NCBI GenBank assembly: GCA_016841675.1
Contig: JAENYQ010000025.1
Location: forward strand, 1 to 41,826
From: Desulfotomaculum sp.
GTDB lineage: Bacteria > Bacillota > Desulfotomaculia > Desulfotomaculales > Desulfallaceae
Direction: 5' to 3'
DNA: 41,826 bases
Both the position numbers and the translations under genes were made by a program. Below are positions 1 through 9,218 of the stretch, piece by piece. The notes under the pieces are model-generated. The model saw only the letters and a program-made list of their open reading frames with translations. It had not been told where the DNA came from and did no database searches. The first letter of the stretch is position 1; the number at the start of each line of letters is the position of its first letter.

Positions 1-1
1 T

Positions 2-1012
2 GGGGAGAACGTTAATGAGTTTGAGCAGGAACTTGCTGCGAAGGTGGGGGCGAAGTCGGCTGCAGCTCTTTCTTCTGGAACAGCTGCTATTCACATGGCA
101 CTTAAAGCTGCAGGGGTAGGAGAAGGTGACATTGTATTTTGCCAAAGCCTTACGTTCTCAGCTACAGCTAATCCAATTATTTATCAAAATGCAATTCCTG
201 TTTTTATAGATAGTGATTGCAAAACTTGGAATATGTGTCCAAATGCATTGAAAGAGGCTTTTGATAATTATACCCCAAAGGCTGTCATTGTGGTTCATCT
301 TTATGGGTTGTCAGCAGACATTGATAAGATAATTGAGATCTGCAAGAAACATAACGTTCCACTGATAGAAGATGCTGCTGAATCTTTAGGGACCTATTAT
401 AAAGGAAAACATACAGGCACCCTTGGAGACTATGGTGTTTTTTCTTTTAACGGAAACAAGATCATTACTACTTCTGGTGGTGGGATGCTCGTTTCTGACA
501 ATGAAGAACGCATTGCAAAAGTACGGTTTTGGGCCACACAGTCCAGAGATCCAGCAAAGCACTATCAACATAGCGAATTAGGGTTTAATTATCGCATGAG
601 CAATGTTATTGCTGGTATAGGTAGAGGGCAACTTAAGGTATTAGATCAGAGAGTTGAGAAGAAGAAGTATATATTAGAGTTTTATAAGAGAGAGCTTGGT
701 GGGCTAGAAGGTGTTCAGTTTATGCCTATAAATGAATGGAATGAGCCGAATTATTGGCTGAGTTGCATGACATTGAATAGTAACGTTAGACCTTTAGATA
801 TTATGAAAGCTTTAGAGACTGAGAACATAGAGAGCAGGCCTATCTGGAAGCCGATGCATATGCAGCCATTCTATGAGAAGTATGATTATATTGGTGGAGA
901 TGTGTCAAAGAAGCTGTTTGAGAATGGTGTATGTCTGCCAAGCGATACGAAGATGACAGATGAGGATTTGGAGAGAATAGTAACTATTGTTAAGCGATTG
1001 TTTAAACAATAG
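2..1012 (+). CDS. DegT/DnrJ/EryC1/StrS-family PLP aminotransferase, 5' end outside window
   Basis: The reading frame is open from base 2, so the gene starts before the window; the GTG at 44 is internal. Family members are PLP enzymes that aminate a keto-sugar nucleotide, here probably for the polysaccharide made by this operon. Counting from codon 44, the PLP-contacting Asp lies in IEDAAES (about residue 110) and the Schiff-base Lys is in SFNGNKIIT (about residue 139), followed by a TSGGGM glycine turn. The C-terminal substrate-side domain is complete. A sugar-phosphate transferase follows, as in PglE-PglC-like pairs. Family assignment is firm; the exact sugar cannot be read from the sequence. 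Confidence 0.92.
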   Translation, partial: GENVNEFEQELAAKVGAKSAAALSSGTAAIHMALKAAGVGEGDIVFCQSLTFSATANPIIYQNAIPVFIDSDCKTWNMCPNALKEAFDNYTPKAVIVVHLYGLSADIDKIIEICKKHNVPLIEDAAESLGTYYKGKHTGTLGDYGVFSFNGNKIITTSGGGMLVSDNEERIAKVRFWATQSRDPAKHYQHSELGFNYRMSNVIAGIGRGQLKVLDQRVEKKKYILEFYKRELGGLEGVQFMPINEWNEPNYWLSCMTLNSNVRPLDIMKALETENIESRPIWKPMHMQPFYEKYDYIGGDVSKKLFENGVCLPSDTKMTDEDLERIVTIVKRLFKQ

Positions 1013-1105
1013 TGCAGTAATAGTTAAACGATTATTAAGTTTTACAAATGCACTGAATATAAAGGAGCAAAACGATTGTTTAACCATTGTTTAACCATTG
1101 TTATG
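997..1105. repeat. Iterated TTGTTTAA motifs between genes 1 and 2
   Basis: The end of the aminotransferase gene holds a 14-bp perfect palindrome, ATTGTTTAAACAAT (997-1010). Related words recur downstream, including tandem ATTGTTTAACC units at about 1074-1100 that run through the start region of the next gene. It could be a weak binding-site cluster or slippage-prone DNA; function unknown. Confidence 0.5.
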
Positions 1106-1783
1106 TATAGTAGATTTTTCAAGAGACCAATGGACTTTATTTTATCTCTATGCGCAATTATTGTTTTAGCGCCTGTTTTGTTGGTAGTAGCTGTACTTGT
1201 TAGAGTCAAACTAGGTAGCCCGGTGCTGTTTAAACAAAAAAGGCCGGGACTTAATGAGAAGATATTTACTCTTTATAAGTTTAGGACAATGACGGATAAG
1301 AGGAATGAGAATGGGGAGTTATTATCCGATGAGATCCGTTTAACGAGCTTTGGGAAATTGTTAAGAAGCACTTCTCTTGATGAGTTGCCGGAACTGTTTA
1401 ATATTATCAAGGGCGATATGTCAGTTGTGGGGCCAAGGCCTCAGCTTGTAAAAGATTTGGTATTTATGAATGTAGAACAAAGACAAAGACATAGTGTTTT
1501 ACCGGGACTTACTGGATGGGCTCAGGTTAATGGACGAAATGATGTTAGTTGGGAAGAAAAGCTTGAATACGACCTGGAGTATATCGAGAAAACCTCATTT
1601 CTTTTTGATATGAAGATTATTTTCATAACCGTTTTAAAAGTATTTAAACGCGAAGGCGTTAGCGCCGAGGGGTTTTATACAGCGGAAGACTTAGGAGACT
1701 ACCTTCTTAGGGAAAAACAAATTACAGACAGTGAATATGCTGCCTATTTAGATGAGTACAACAAAACAAGAATTGGAATATAG
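1076..1783 (+). CDS. Undecaprenyl-phosphate sugar-1-phosphate transferase (PglC/WcaJ-type initiating enzyme)
   Basis: A bacterial sugar transferase that moves a sugar phosphate from a nucleotide sugar onto undecaprenyl phosphate at the inner membrane, the first lipid-linked step of polysaccharide assembly. It has an N-terminal hydrophobic helix (about residues 18-42) and the family landmarks LYKFRTMTD, DELPELFNIIKGDMS and VVGPRP. At 235 residues it is of the short PglC-like class, with a slightly longer tail. The TTG at 1076 has AAAGGAG at a good distance (1060-1066), while the ATG at 1103 matches the usual family N-terminus but has no clear ribosome binding site; the start is therefore uncertain. 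Confidence 0.93.
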   Translation: MFNHCLTIVMYSRFFKRPMDFILSLCAIIVLAPVLLVVAVLVRVKLGSPVLFKQKRPGLNEKIFTLYKFRTMTDKRNENGELLSDEIRLTSFGKLLRSTSLDELPELFNIIKGDMSVVGPRPQLVKDLVFMNVEQRQRHSVLPGLTGWAQVNGRNDVSWEEKLEYDLEYIEKTSFLFDMKIIFITVLKVFKREGVSAEGFYTAEDLGDYLLREKQITDSEYAAYLDEYNKTRIGI

Positions 1784-1794
1784 AGAGGAATAGT

Positions 1795-2610
1795 ATGAAT
1801 TACTCAGTCCTGATGTCTATATATCACAAAGAAAATTCGATCTATTTCAAACATAGCATAGATAGTATGTTAAGTCAGACTGCAGAACCAGAGGAAATCG
1901 TTATCGTTAAAGACGGTCCATTAACACATGCATTAGATCGAATAATAAATGAATATAAAAACAAAAATCCCTCAAAAATCACGGTAGTGCCGTTAAAAGC
2001 AAATGTAGGATTAGGCTTGGCCCTAAATGAAGGTCTGAAAGCTTGCCGAAATGAATTAGTTGCTAGAATGGATACCGATGATATCTCCTTACCCACTAGA
2101 TGTGAAAAGCAACTAGCATGTTTTGCAAATGATCCAGATTTGGATATAGTGGGAACGATGGTAGATGAGTTCTACGATGATCCCGCTAAAATTATTTCGT
2201 CTCGTATTGTGCCAACACAGCATGAACCGATTTATGAGTTTGCAAAAAGGAGAAGCCCATTCAACCATCCTACAGTCATGTACAAAAAAAGCAAAGTATT
2301 AACATGTGGAGGTTACAGTAATATGCGACGCAACCAGGATGTTAATCTCTTTGCGCGAATGCTTTTCAATGGATGTAAGGCCATGAATATTAATGAATCG
2401 TTACTTCTGTTCAGGTCGAATGACGATTTGTTAAAACGAAGAAGAAACTGGGAAAACACCAAAAGTTACATAAGTACGATCCGTAATCTTTGGAGAATGG
2501 GCTTTTCGAGTTATAGAGATTATTTAATAGTAAGCAGTGCACAAATTATAATCTTTTGTTGCCCCATTAGCTTACAGGATTGGCTTTATAGAACGTTTTT
2601 GCGACAGTAA
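1795..2610 (+). CDS. Glycosyltransferase family 2 (AmsE/EpsE-like)
   Basis: A GT-A fold sugar transferase, probably adding one residue to the lipid-linked repeat unit on the cytoplasmic face of the membrane. The N-terminal nucleotide-binding strand (NYSVLMSIYHKEN), the KDGP segment near residue 39 and the metal-binding ARMDTDD (D93, D95, D96) are all present. Length (271 residues) fits the family. It begins 11 bases after the initiating transferase, with GAGAGGAAT as ribosome binding site, so it is cotranscribed. Donor and acceptor sugars cannot be inferred. Confidence 0.9.
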   Translation: MNYSVLMSIYHKENSIYFKHSIDSMLSQTAEPEEIVIVKDGPLTHALDRIINEYKNKNPSKITVVPLKANVGLGLALNEGLKACRNELVARMDTDDISLPTRCEKQLACFANDPDLDIVGTMVDEFYDDPAKIISSRIVPTQHEPIYEFAKRRSPFNHPTVMYKKSKVLTCGGYSNMRRNQDVNLFARMLFNGCKAMNINESLLLFRSNDDLLKRRRNWENTKSYISTIRNLWRMGFSSYRDYLIVSSAQIIIFCCPISLQDWLYRTFLRQ

Positions 2611-2631
2611 TTAATTATAGAAGGTGTATAC

Positions 2632-3876
2632 ATGAACAGATTAGAGGTTTACATAAGTAGTCGGTTAAACAGAAGCCCCAAAGTAAAAAAAGTGATAAAA
2701 AGACTCTATCAATATGGAATGTATGCTATATCACCAAAAATAAAATGCGAAGGAAATATAACCAGGGTGTCTCCAAATGACGGAGAGTGCTTTTTTGGAT
2801 ATTACGATAAATCCCCATGGGATCAATCCGACCGTTACATGCTTTGTTTGAGGGTAAGAAATACTTTTAAATCAGTAGCACCAAAGGAACCAGCGGAGAT
2901 ATTATTGATAGACACAGATAATAATAATGCTTATGAAGTTCTGACAACCACTAATGCATGGAATGTTCAGCAAGGTTGCATGTTACAATGGTTGGGGCCT
3001 AAATTCATAGATACTATTATATTTAATGATTTTCAAAATGGGCAGTATTGTTCCATAGTGATGAATGTACATACAAAAGAGAAACGCACTTTACCACTTC
3101 CAGTCTATAGTGTTTCTAACGACGGTAGATTTGCTCTGACACTGGATTTTTCTCGTTTGCATCGGTTAAGACCAGGCTATGGTTATTCCAATCTGCCTGA
3201 TTCCACGAAGGACGTGCTATGTCCCGACGAACCTTGTATATATCATCTGGATATTGAAACTGGCAGGGTAACCCCTTTGCTCAAATACACTGATTTTGTT
3301 GATTTTCAGACACGACCAGAGATGAAAAACACAGAGCACAAAGTCAACCATATTATGATTAACCCATCAGGAAACCGATTTATGGTATTGCACCGTTGGT
3401 TCTGTGGTTCCAGGAAATATACGCGCTTGTTGACGGTTAAATGTGATGGTACCGACATGTTCAACTTAAGTGATGATGATATGACATCACATTGTTGTTG
3501 GAAAAATGATGAAGAAATACTGGCATATGCTCACAGGAAATATAATGGGGATGGCTATTATCTTATGAAAGATAAGACGCAGGAGGTTTCAAGATTGTGG
3601 TCAGAATTGATTTTTGACGGGCATCCCAGTTACTCGCCACATGGAACGTATATAGTAACCGATACTTATCCTGATAGGCAGAGAGTAGCCGAGATTTATT
3701 GCATTGATGCTAAAAATAATAAAATATATACAATCGCAAAGGTTTTTGCACCTTTTAAATATGACAATGATGTTCGTTGTGATTTACATCCGAGATGGAA
3801 TCGTTCAGGAAATATGGTTTGTTTTGACTCTGTATTTGAAGGATGCAGAGGAATGTATATTATTCAGGTGAGGTAG
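2632..3876 (+). CDS. TolB-like beta-propeller protein of the polysaccharide cluster
   Basis: A 414-residue protein without signal peptide or membrane span. After a basic N-terminal stretch it shows repeated WD/TolB-type blade patterns: NDGRFALTLDF (about 160-175), PSGNRFMVLHRW (about 240), a CCWKNDEEILAY segment (about 285), HPSYSPHGTYIVTDTYPD (about 325-342) and HPRWNRSGNMVCFDS (about 385-400). Proteins of this sort occur in exopolysaccharide clusters and are distantly like oligogalacturonate lyase propellers, so binding or lyase activity on the polymer is possible but unproven. It sits 21 bases after a glycosyltransferase and 6 bases before the broken acyltransferase. Confidence 0.7.
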   Translation: MNRLEVYISSRLNRSPKVKKVIKRLYQYGMYAISPKIKCEGNITRVSPNDGECFFGYYDKSPWDQSDRYMLCLRVRNTFKSVAPKEPAEILLIDTDNNNAYEVLTTTNAWNVQQGCMLQWLGPKFIDTIIFNDFQNGQYCSIVMNVHTKEKRTLPLPVYSVSNDGRFALTLDFSRLHRLRPGYGYSNLPDSTKDVLCPDEPCIYHLDIETGRVTPLLKYTDFVDFQTRPEMKNTEHKVNHIMINPSGNRFMVLHRWFCGSRKYTRLLTVKCDGTDMFNLSDDDMTSHCCWKNDEEILAYAHRKYNGDGYYLMKDKTQEVSRLWSELIFDGHPSYSPHGTYIVTDTYPDRQRVAEIYCIDAKNNKIYTIAKVFAPFKYDNDVRCDLHPRWNRSGNMVCFDSVFEGCRGMYIIQVR

Positions 3877-3882
3877 TTTAAG

Positions 3883-5179
3883 ATGATGAATGAAAGGATG
3901 ACGTGGGCGGACTCGACAAGAGGCATAGCTATTATATTGGTTGTAATTGGCCACGTTATATCAAACTTGTCTTCATCGGGTTTGCTTGAAATTCGACAAT
4001 ATGAAATTGTGAAGCAGATAATATATAGCTTTCATATGCCCCTGTTCTTTTTTGTAAGTGGTTATCTTCTGGCCATAAAAGAAAATGAGGGGGCGTATTC
4101 AAGAATCTATATTCTCAACCGTTTCATTACCATAGGAATACCTTATGTGATTTTTTCATTTATGTATTGGTTTTGTAAGTTTATTTTTAGTGGAGCGGTG
4201 AATAATCCCGTACAGATAACAGATTTGATGCTGATTTTTATTTCCCCAATTGGAGAATATTGGTTCCTATACACACTGTTAATTCTGAACATAATTAGAG
4301 CGGTTATATATAGAATGGATATTCAGGCAACAATGTGTATGGTTGTAGGTTTGGTTTTAGTACTTGTATGCCAGTGACCTGGATTGTTCACTCAACAGTC
4401 ATTTCACGTATATTTAGGTATGCATTTTATTATATGCTTGGTATTTGGATATACAAGAGAGTAATAAATAGGCAGTCAAGCAAGCCCAAATTAATAACTG
4501 TTATATCAGTATGGGTGGCATTTGCTTCGTTTGAGACTATAGGTATAATCTATTCAGAAGAGGTTGAATTATTGAGCGCTTTTGGTCTAATTGTTGCCTT
4601 ATCCGGTGTAACCGCAATAATTTTCGTTTCCAGTTATTGTCGAATAATTTGGCTCGAATTTATAGGAAGGTATACATTACCTATTTACTTAGTACATGTA
4701 TTTCTGATTGTTGGATTGCGAATACCTTTATCTATGATAGAAAACCAGGGTATTCTAATTAGCCCAAGTTTCGATTTTCCATCATAAAAATCGCCCTAAA
4801 AATATTTTTTCATCACGTTATTACTGGGCTTGCGGCTTCAAAATCGCAAAAAAGTGCAAAAATAGTGACCTAAAAAAATTACCATGGAAATGGGTTCCAT
4901 TGACCACAATATCCTTGCTTTGTTAACCTTAAATAGGAAATAAAACACCATTTTTCGAAAGGATTATTACAAATATGACAATAATTTACAAGTAGTGACC
5001 GAAAAAATTATAGAAATCCAGTAAACGCAAGCTTTTTGGGCATTTAAATCGAAACTTGGGTTAGCATAATCTCAGTTTGCTCGATCGTGTTTTCACTGAT
5101 AATATATCAGTTATGTAGAAAATGGAAACCGACTGATTTTTTGTTTAACCCCTCAAAATACCTAACATATAATATATAG
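3883..5179 (+). pseudogene. Acyltransferase family 3 membrane protein, broken by a frameshift and a MITE insertion
   Basis: The N-terminal part has the Acyltransferase_3 signature: WADSTRGIAIILVVIGHV (the H is the conserved catalytic-region His) and SFHMPLFFFVSGYLL, then several membrane helices. Such enzymes O-acetylate or succinylate sugars. The first frame stops at 4375-4377, but homologous sequence (MPVTWIVHS onward) continues one frame over, placing an indel at about 4365-4376. The second frame is cut at 4763 by a 298-bp element. Joining 4762 to 5065 continues in frame as ISIISVCSIVFSL and then a normal family C-terminus ending in PSKYLTYNI, with stop TAG at 5177-5179. The gene therefore carries two separate lesions and is unlikely to work. 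Confidence 0.85.
4763..5060. mobile_element. 298-bp MITE-like non-autonomous element
   Basis: Ends are inverted repeats: CCCAAGTTTCGATTT at 4763-4777 and its complement at 5046-5060. Both sides are flanked by TTAG (4759-4762 and 5061-5064), a 4-bp target duplication. It contains no plausible gene, only AT-rich sequence with two AGTGACC-AAAAAAAT-type words (about 4865 and 4995). Its removal with one TTAG restores the acyltransferase frame. The parent transposase is not in the window; the IS at 25.5 kb has different ends. Confidence 0.88.
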
Positions 5180-5238
5180 TTTCACTATAATTCTTAATAT
5201 GAGCTTTAACTAAGAAGAATATAAGGGAGGCAAGAAAA

Positions 5239-6111
5239 ATGGAAGTATTAAAGTATTTGTTTATCTGGTTTGCTGAGTTGTGTCCTGCAACTGCAACCAA
5301 GATACTTTTCCGAAAATATATTGGACAATCCCTTGACTTAAAGAATCCGAAGACTCTAAATGAAAAGCTTCAATGGCTTAAACTAAACACTTATAGAAAC
5401 AATCTGGTTGTCAGGCGTTGTGCAGATAAATTGGCGGTAAGAGAATTCGTTGCTTCAAAAGGGTGGGCGGAAGCTCTGGTTGAATTGCTAGAGGTTTGGG
5501 ATAGTGTTGATGATATTGATTTTGATGTGCTACCGAATAAATTTGTTTTGAAATGTAATCACGGCAGCGGAATGAACATAATTTGCTCCGACAAGAGCAG
5601 TTTTGATCAGGAAGATGCTAGAAATAAATTAAAGCATTGGATGTGTCAGGATTTTGGGAGACAAAGGGCTGAGTTGAGTTACAAAAACATGGATAAGAAA
5701 ATTATTTGTGAGACCTATATTGAGACTAAGGATGGGAACCCCCCCCAGGATTACAAAATTTTTTGTTCCTATGGTCAACCTAAGTTTTTATTTATTGCGA
5801 GTGATAGATACGATGACAACACGAAATTTGATTATTATACTATTGATTGGAAATGGCTTCCTGTGAAGAATGGACATCCCAATGCCGGCGATGTTTTTAT
5901 AAAACCCGAAAAATATGAGGAAATGTTAAAAATAGCTAGTAAGCTTTCTGAAGAATTTCCTATAGTGCGTGTAGATTTGTATCATGGGCAAGGCAAAGTA
6001 ATTTTTGGAGAAATGACTTTTTTGCATTTTGGCGGACTGACCCCTTTTGAACCCAAAACATTTGATAGAAAGTTCGGAGATATGTTAGATATAAGTAGAT
6101 CGAATAGCTAA
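5239..6111 (+). CDS. TupA-like ATP-grasp protein
   Basis: A 290-residue protein of the TupA-like ATP-grasp family found in capsule and teichuronopeptide clusters, where members are thought to ligate an amino acid or similar group to a sugar acid. Landmarks are LNEKLQWLKL (about 40), ADKLAVREFV (about 61-70), FVLKCNHGSGMN (about 106-117), the PPQDYKIFC strand and the C-terminal EMTFLHFGG acidic motif. The ribosome binding site AAGGGAGG at 5223-5230 fits the ATG at 5239. It begins just after the broken acyltransferase. A run of eight C residues at about 5740-5747 encodes the NPPQ segment and is in frame here. Confidence 0.85.
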   Translation: MEVLKYLFIWFAELCPATATKILFRKYIGQSLDLKNPKTLNEKLQWLKLNTYRNNLVVRRCADKLAVREFVASKGWAEALVELLEVWDSVDDIDFDVLPNKFVLKCNHGSGMNIICSDKSSFDQEDARNKLKHWMCQDFGRQRAELSYKNMDKKIICETYIETKDGNPPQDYKIFCSYGQPKFLFIASDRYDDNTKFDYYTIDWKWLPVKNGHPNAGDVFIKPEKYEEMLKIASKLSEEFPIVRVDLYHGQGKVIFGEMTFLHFGGLTPFEPKTFDRKFGDMLDISRSNS

Positions 6112-6140
6112 GTCTAAGCAGAATATAACATGGAGGAAGT

Positions 6141-7061
6141 ATGATCAGTGTTGTCATTCCAACTCATAACAGATCTGATTTAATTCAGAGAGCGGTCAAA
6201 AGTGCAACGAATCAAACGTACAACGACATAGAGGTTATTGTTGTTTCAGATGGTTGTACAGATAATACAAAAGAAGTAGTAGAAGTGCTTATTCAAGAAG
6301 ATAAAAGAATTAAGTTCATGGAGTATGCGCCTGCAAAGGGTGGTAATGTTGCAAGAAATATGGGAATAGCAGCAGCAAAAGGTGATTATGTTGCCTTTTT
6401 GGATGACGATGACGAATGGTTTATAGATAAATTAGAAAAGCAAATGGATGTTTTTAATATGGATGCAGAGATTGGACTAGTGTACACTGGTATTAAGGCA
6501 ATATATATTAAAGAACAGGTTAGCTATATTAGCCGGCCAATTTATTCTGGAGATCTTTCAAGGATAATATTGCTCGATAACTATATCGGAACCACATCAA
6601 CAGTAATAATGAAATCCGAATTGCTTAATTCTTGTGGAGTGTTCGATAACAGTTTTGGCGCAATGCAGGATTATGATTTATGGACAAGAATATGTCAGAA
6701 GACTAAGGTTGGGGTTGTAAGTGAACCTTTGATTAATTATTATAATTATCCTGGCAACAACCAAATATCTCAGCAAACGCAGAAGTACGAAGATGCTTTC
6801 GCATATCTTAGTGAAAAATACTTTGATTTATATTCTAAATTGAGTACTGATGAAAAAAAGATAAAAACGGAGAATATTTTCTTTCTACTTGCGAATAAGG
6901 CAATGCGAAATGGAAGTCCTAAAATAGCAAGAAAATATATTGTTCGTGCTTTAAAGAACCGATTTAGTTTTAAATGTCTTCTATATTATGTAATATCTTT
7001 CATGGACTATAAGATTGTTTTAACGCTTCGTAGTAGGATGACAAATAGATATAAAAGCTAA
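6141..7061 (+). CDS. Glycosyltransferase family 2
   Basis: GT-A fold transferase with ISVVIPTHNR at the N-terminus, VSDGCTD near residue 36-41, the acceptor-side GNVARNMG and the metal-binding LDDDDEW (residues 87-93). A C-terminal region of about 90 residues, basic and helical, likely contacts the membrane. GGAGG at 6131-6135 supports the ATG. It lies 29 bases after the TupA-like gene in the same operon. The sugar is unknown. Confidence 0.9.
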   Translation: MISVVIPTHNRSDLIQRAVKSATNQTYNDIEVIVVSDGCTDNTKEVVEVLIQEDKRIKFMEYAPAKGGNVARNMGIAAAKGDYVAFLDDDDEWFIDKLEKQMDVFNMDAEIGLVYTGIKAIYIKEQVSYISRPIYSGDLSRIILLDNYIGTTSTVIMKSELLNSCGVFDNSFGAMQDYDLWTRICQKTKVGVVSEPLINYYNYPGNNQISQQTQKYEDAFAYLSEKYFDLYSKLSTDEKKIKTENIFFLLANKAMRNGSPKIARKYIVRALKNRFSFKCLLYYVISFMDYKIVLTLRSRMTNRYKS

Positions 7062-7120
7062 GAGTAACAACACTGCCATTTCATTAGAAATAAATCTGCG
7101 TTTGATTGGAGAATAAACGT

Positions 7121-8062
7121 ATGGTATTTTCGATAATTATCCCAGTATATAATAAATCCGAAACCATCCAAAGCTGCGTGAACAGTGTTCTTAATCAGGA
7201 ATTCAAGGATTATGAATTGCTAGTTATTGATGATGGATCTACGGATGATTCTATAATAAAACTAAAATTACCTGAAAATGTTATTTTGTTAAACAAGGAA
7301 AATGGCGGAGTTTCATCCGCTAGAAATTACGGTATTATCAATAGTAAAGGTGAATACATTTGCTTTCTGGATGCGGATGATTATTGGGAACCAGAGCATC
7401 TTTCCACATTATATGAAATGATATTGCTTTATCCAGGAGAAAAAATATTCAGCACTTCTCATAGAATTAAAAAACCAAATGGTCAGATTGAGTGGAACAA
7501 CGTACTGTCTGCCTATGATGACAGCATTATTTTAGTCGATGATTTATTTAAGCTTTGGCTCCATAAGAAATCGAAAGGAATAATATGCTCAGATACGGTA
7601 TGTATTAAAAGTGAAGTATTTGATGAAGTTGGTTTATTTGAAGAAGGTGTATCACAAGGGGAAGATACTGATATGTGGTTACGGATTGCTGCGTATTACA
7701 AAGTAGTGCTATCGAAAAAGTGGACTGCCACATATCGACGAGAGTTCAGTGATGCTACCAAATACTATAGGAATAATTATGAATGGGTTTTTGCATCCAG
7801 AGAATATGATTTGGTAAAAGATTCTAGAGTACCAGAAAAGAAAAGAAAGAATATTGTTAAGTATATTGATAGATATAGAATGAACAACTGCAGAAGCATG
7901 ATTTTTGAGGGCAATAGGAAAAAGGCAAAGGAATATTTAAAAAAAGTAAGATATAAAGCGGATATAAGATATATTATCACTTTACTATGCCTCATATGTC
8001 CTGACTGCATATATAAACCACTATTTCATAAGGTGTTAGGTGGCATGTATGCGGATATTTAA
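7121..8062 (+). CDS. Glycosyltransferase family 2
   Basis: Second consecutive GT2 enzyme with FSIIIPVYNK, VIDDGSTDDS (35-44), GGVSSARNYG and LDADD (83-87). I place the start at the ATG 7121 because GGAG (7107-7110) lies 10 bases upstream; the TTG at 7106 would use that same region as coding sequence. The C-terminal third is basic with a short hydrophobic stretch before the stop. It probably adds the next residue of the repeat unit, which is inference from position only. Confidence 0.9.
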   Translation: MVFSIIIPVYNKSETIQSCVNSVLNQEFKDYELLVIDDGSTDDSIIKLKLPENVILLNKENGGVSSARNYGIINSKGEYICFLDADDYWEPEHLSTLYEMILLYPGEKIFSTSHRIKKPNGQIEWNNVLSAYDDSIILVDDLFKLWLHKKSKGIICSDTVCIKSEVFDEVGLFEEGVSQGEDTDMWLRIAAYYKVVLSKKWTATYRREFSDATKYYRNNYEWVFASREYDLVKDSRVPEKKRKNIVKYIDRYRMNNCRSMIFEGNRKKAKEYLKKVRYKADIRYIITLLCLICPDCIYKPLFHKVLGGMYADI

Positions 8063-8079
8063 ACAAAGGAATCTCTGAA

Positions 8080-9210
8080 ATGCTGATATATATTTTTTCT
8101 TTCCTATTGAATATATTGATTGGACTCTTAATATTTAAAGGTAAGGCACTTAATAAATCAGACAAAGCCAAGAAATGGTATTTATATCTCACGGTGATAC
8201 AACTAACAGTACTCGCCGGATTTCGTGGATATTATGTGGGTTTTGATACAGATTCATATACAGAAATTTTTAATCGAATAGCGGTATCAAATTATTCTGT
8301 GCTTAATACTGAAACATGGCTTGAAATCGGATTCGTTATCTATTGTAAACTGATTAGCCTATTTGGCGGTAATGCACAGTGTATGATTTTTTTATCAAGT
8401 GCTATTATAAATATATCTGTTTGCAGATTTATTTATAAATATTCCATAGATGTATTTATGAGTGTATATCTGCTAATGTGTTTTCCGTATTATTACTATT
8501 CATTCGATATAATTAGATATTTTATTGCGATTTCAATCATATTGTTTTTTTATAAATATATCGTTGAGCGTAGGTTTATTGCAACTTGTATTGTAATTAT
8601 CTTTGCCAGTACTTTCCACTCTGGTGCAATATTTTTATTTGCTTTTTATTTCTTATATAAATTTAAGTTAAATGCCGTAAATACAATTATTACTGTGCCA
8701 ATCATAGTTATTGTAGGGTTATCCTTTTCAGAACTATATATTTTCTTTTTTAGTATTGGAGATGTGTTTGGCAGGTATATATATGACTCATATTGGTTTG
8801 GTGGCAGTAGTGGTGGATATGTGACAGCAATAATGTATGTGGTGATCCTTATTCTTGGTATAATTGCACATAGCATTAATCGCTCAGACCGTAAGCATAC
8901 TGAATTGATCAGTAATGATGCAATTATTGGTATACTTATAGTTTTAGCAATGTCGTCAATATTATTTACAAGGGCGAGAATGATGATAAGGATCATGTTG
9001 TTTTGCTTGCCATTTTTGGCCGTTGGGTTTCCCAATCTGGTGTATGTCGCAATAAAAGATAGAGTAACAAAAGACAATTACTTTGTGTTAACATATGAAA
9101 CATTATTAATAAAGATTTGCATAATGGCAATTGCCTTATATTACCATGTATTTATGCTTTTGAACAATGTGCAGAATATAATTCCATATTATCCATTTTG
9201 GAATAATTAG
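8080..9210 (+). CDS. EpsG-family polysaccharide polymerase (Wzy-like)
   Basis: A 376-residue, highly hydrophobic protein with about ten predicted membrane helices. It carries the EpsG-family pattern FRGYYVGFDTDSYTEIF (about 47-63), matching the usual RYxVGxDTxxY motif. Such proteins polymerise lipid-linked repeat units on the outer face of the membrane. Only one such polymerase is seen in the cluster, consistent with a Wzx/Wzy pathway with the flippase at 14.0 kb. AAAGGAA at 8065-8071 precedes the ATG. Confidence 0.88.
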   Translation: MLIYIFSFLLNILIGLLIFKGKALNKSDKAKKWYLYLTVIQLTVLAGFRGYYVGFDTDSYTEIFNRIAVSNYSVLNTETWLEIGFVIYCKLISLFGGNAQCMIFLSSAIINISVCRFIYKYSIDVFMSVYLLMCFPYYYYSFDIIRYFIAISIILFFYKYIVERRFIATCIVIIFASTFHSGAIFLFAFYFLYKFKLNAVNTIITVPIIVIVGLSFSELYIFFFSIGDVFGRYIYDSYWFGGSSGGYVTAIMYVVILILGIIAHSINRSDRKHTELISNDAIIGILIVLAMSSILFTRARMMIRIMLFCLPFLAVGFPNLVYVAIKDRVTKDNYFVLTYETLLIKICIMAIALYYHVFMLLNNVQNIIPYYPFWNN

Positions 9211-9218
9211 GTGGTACT

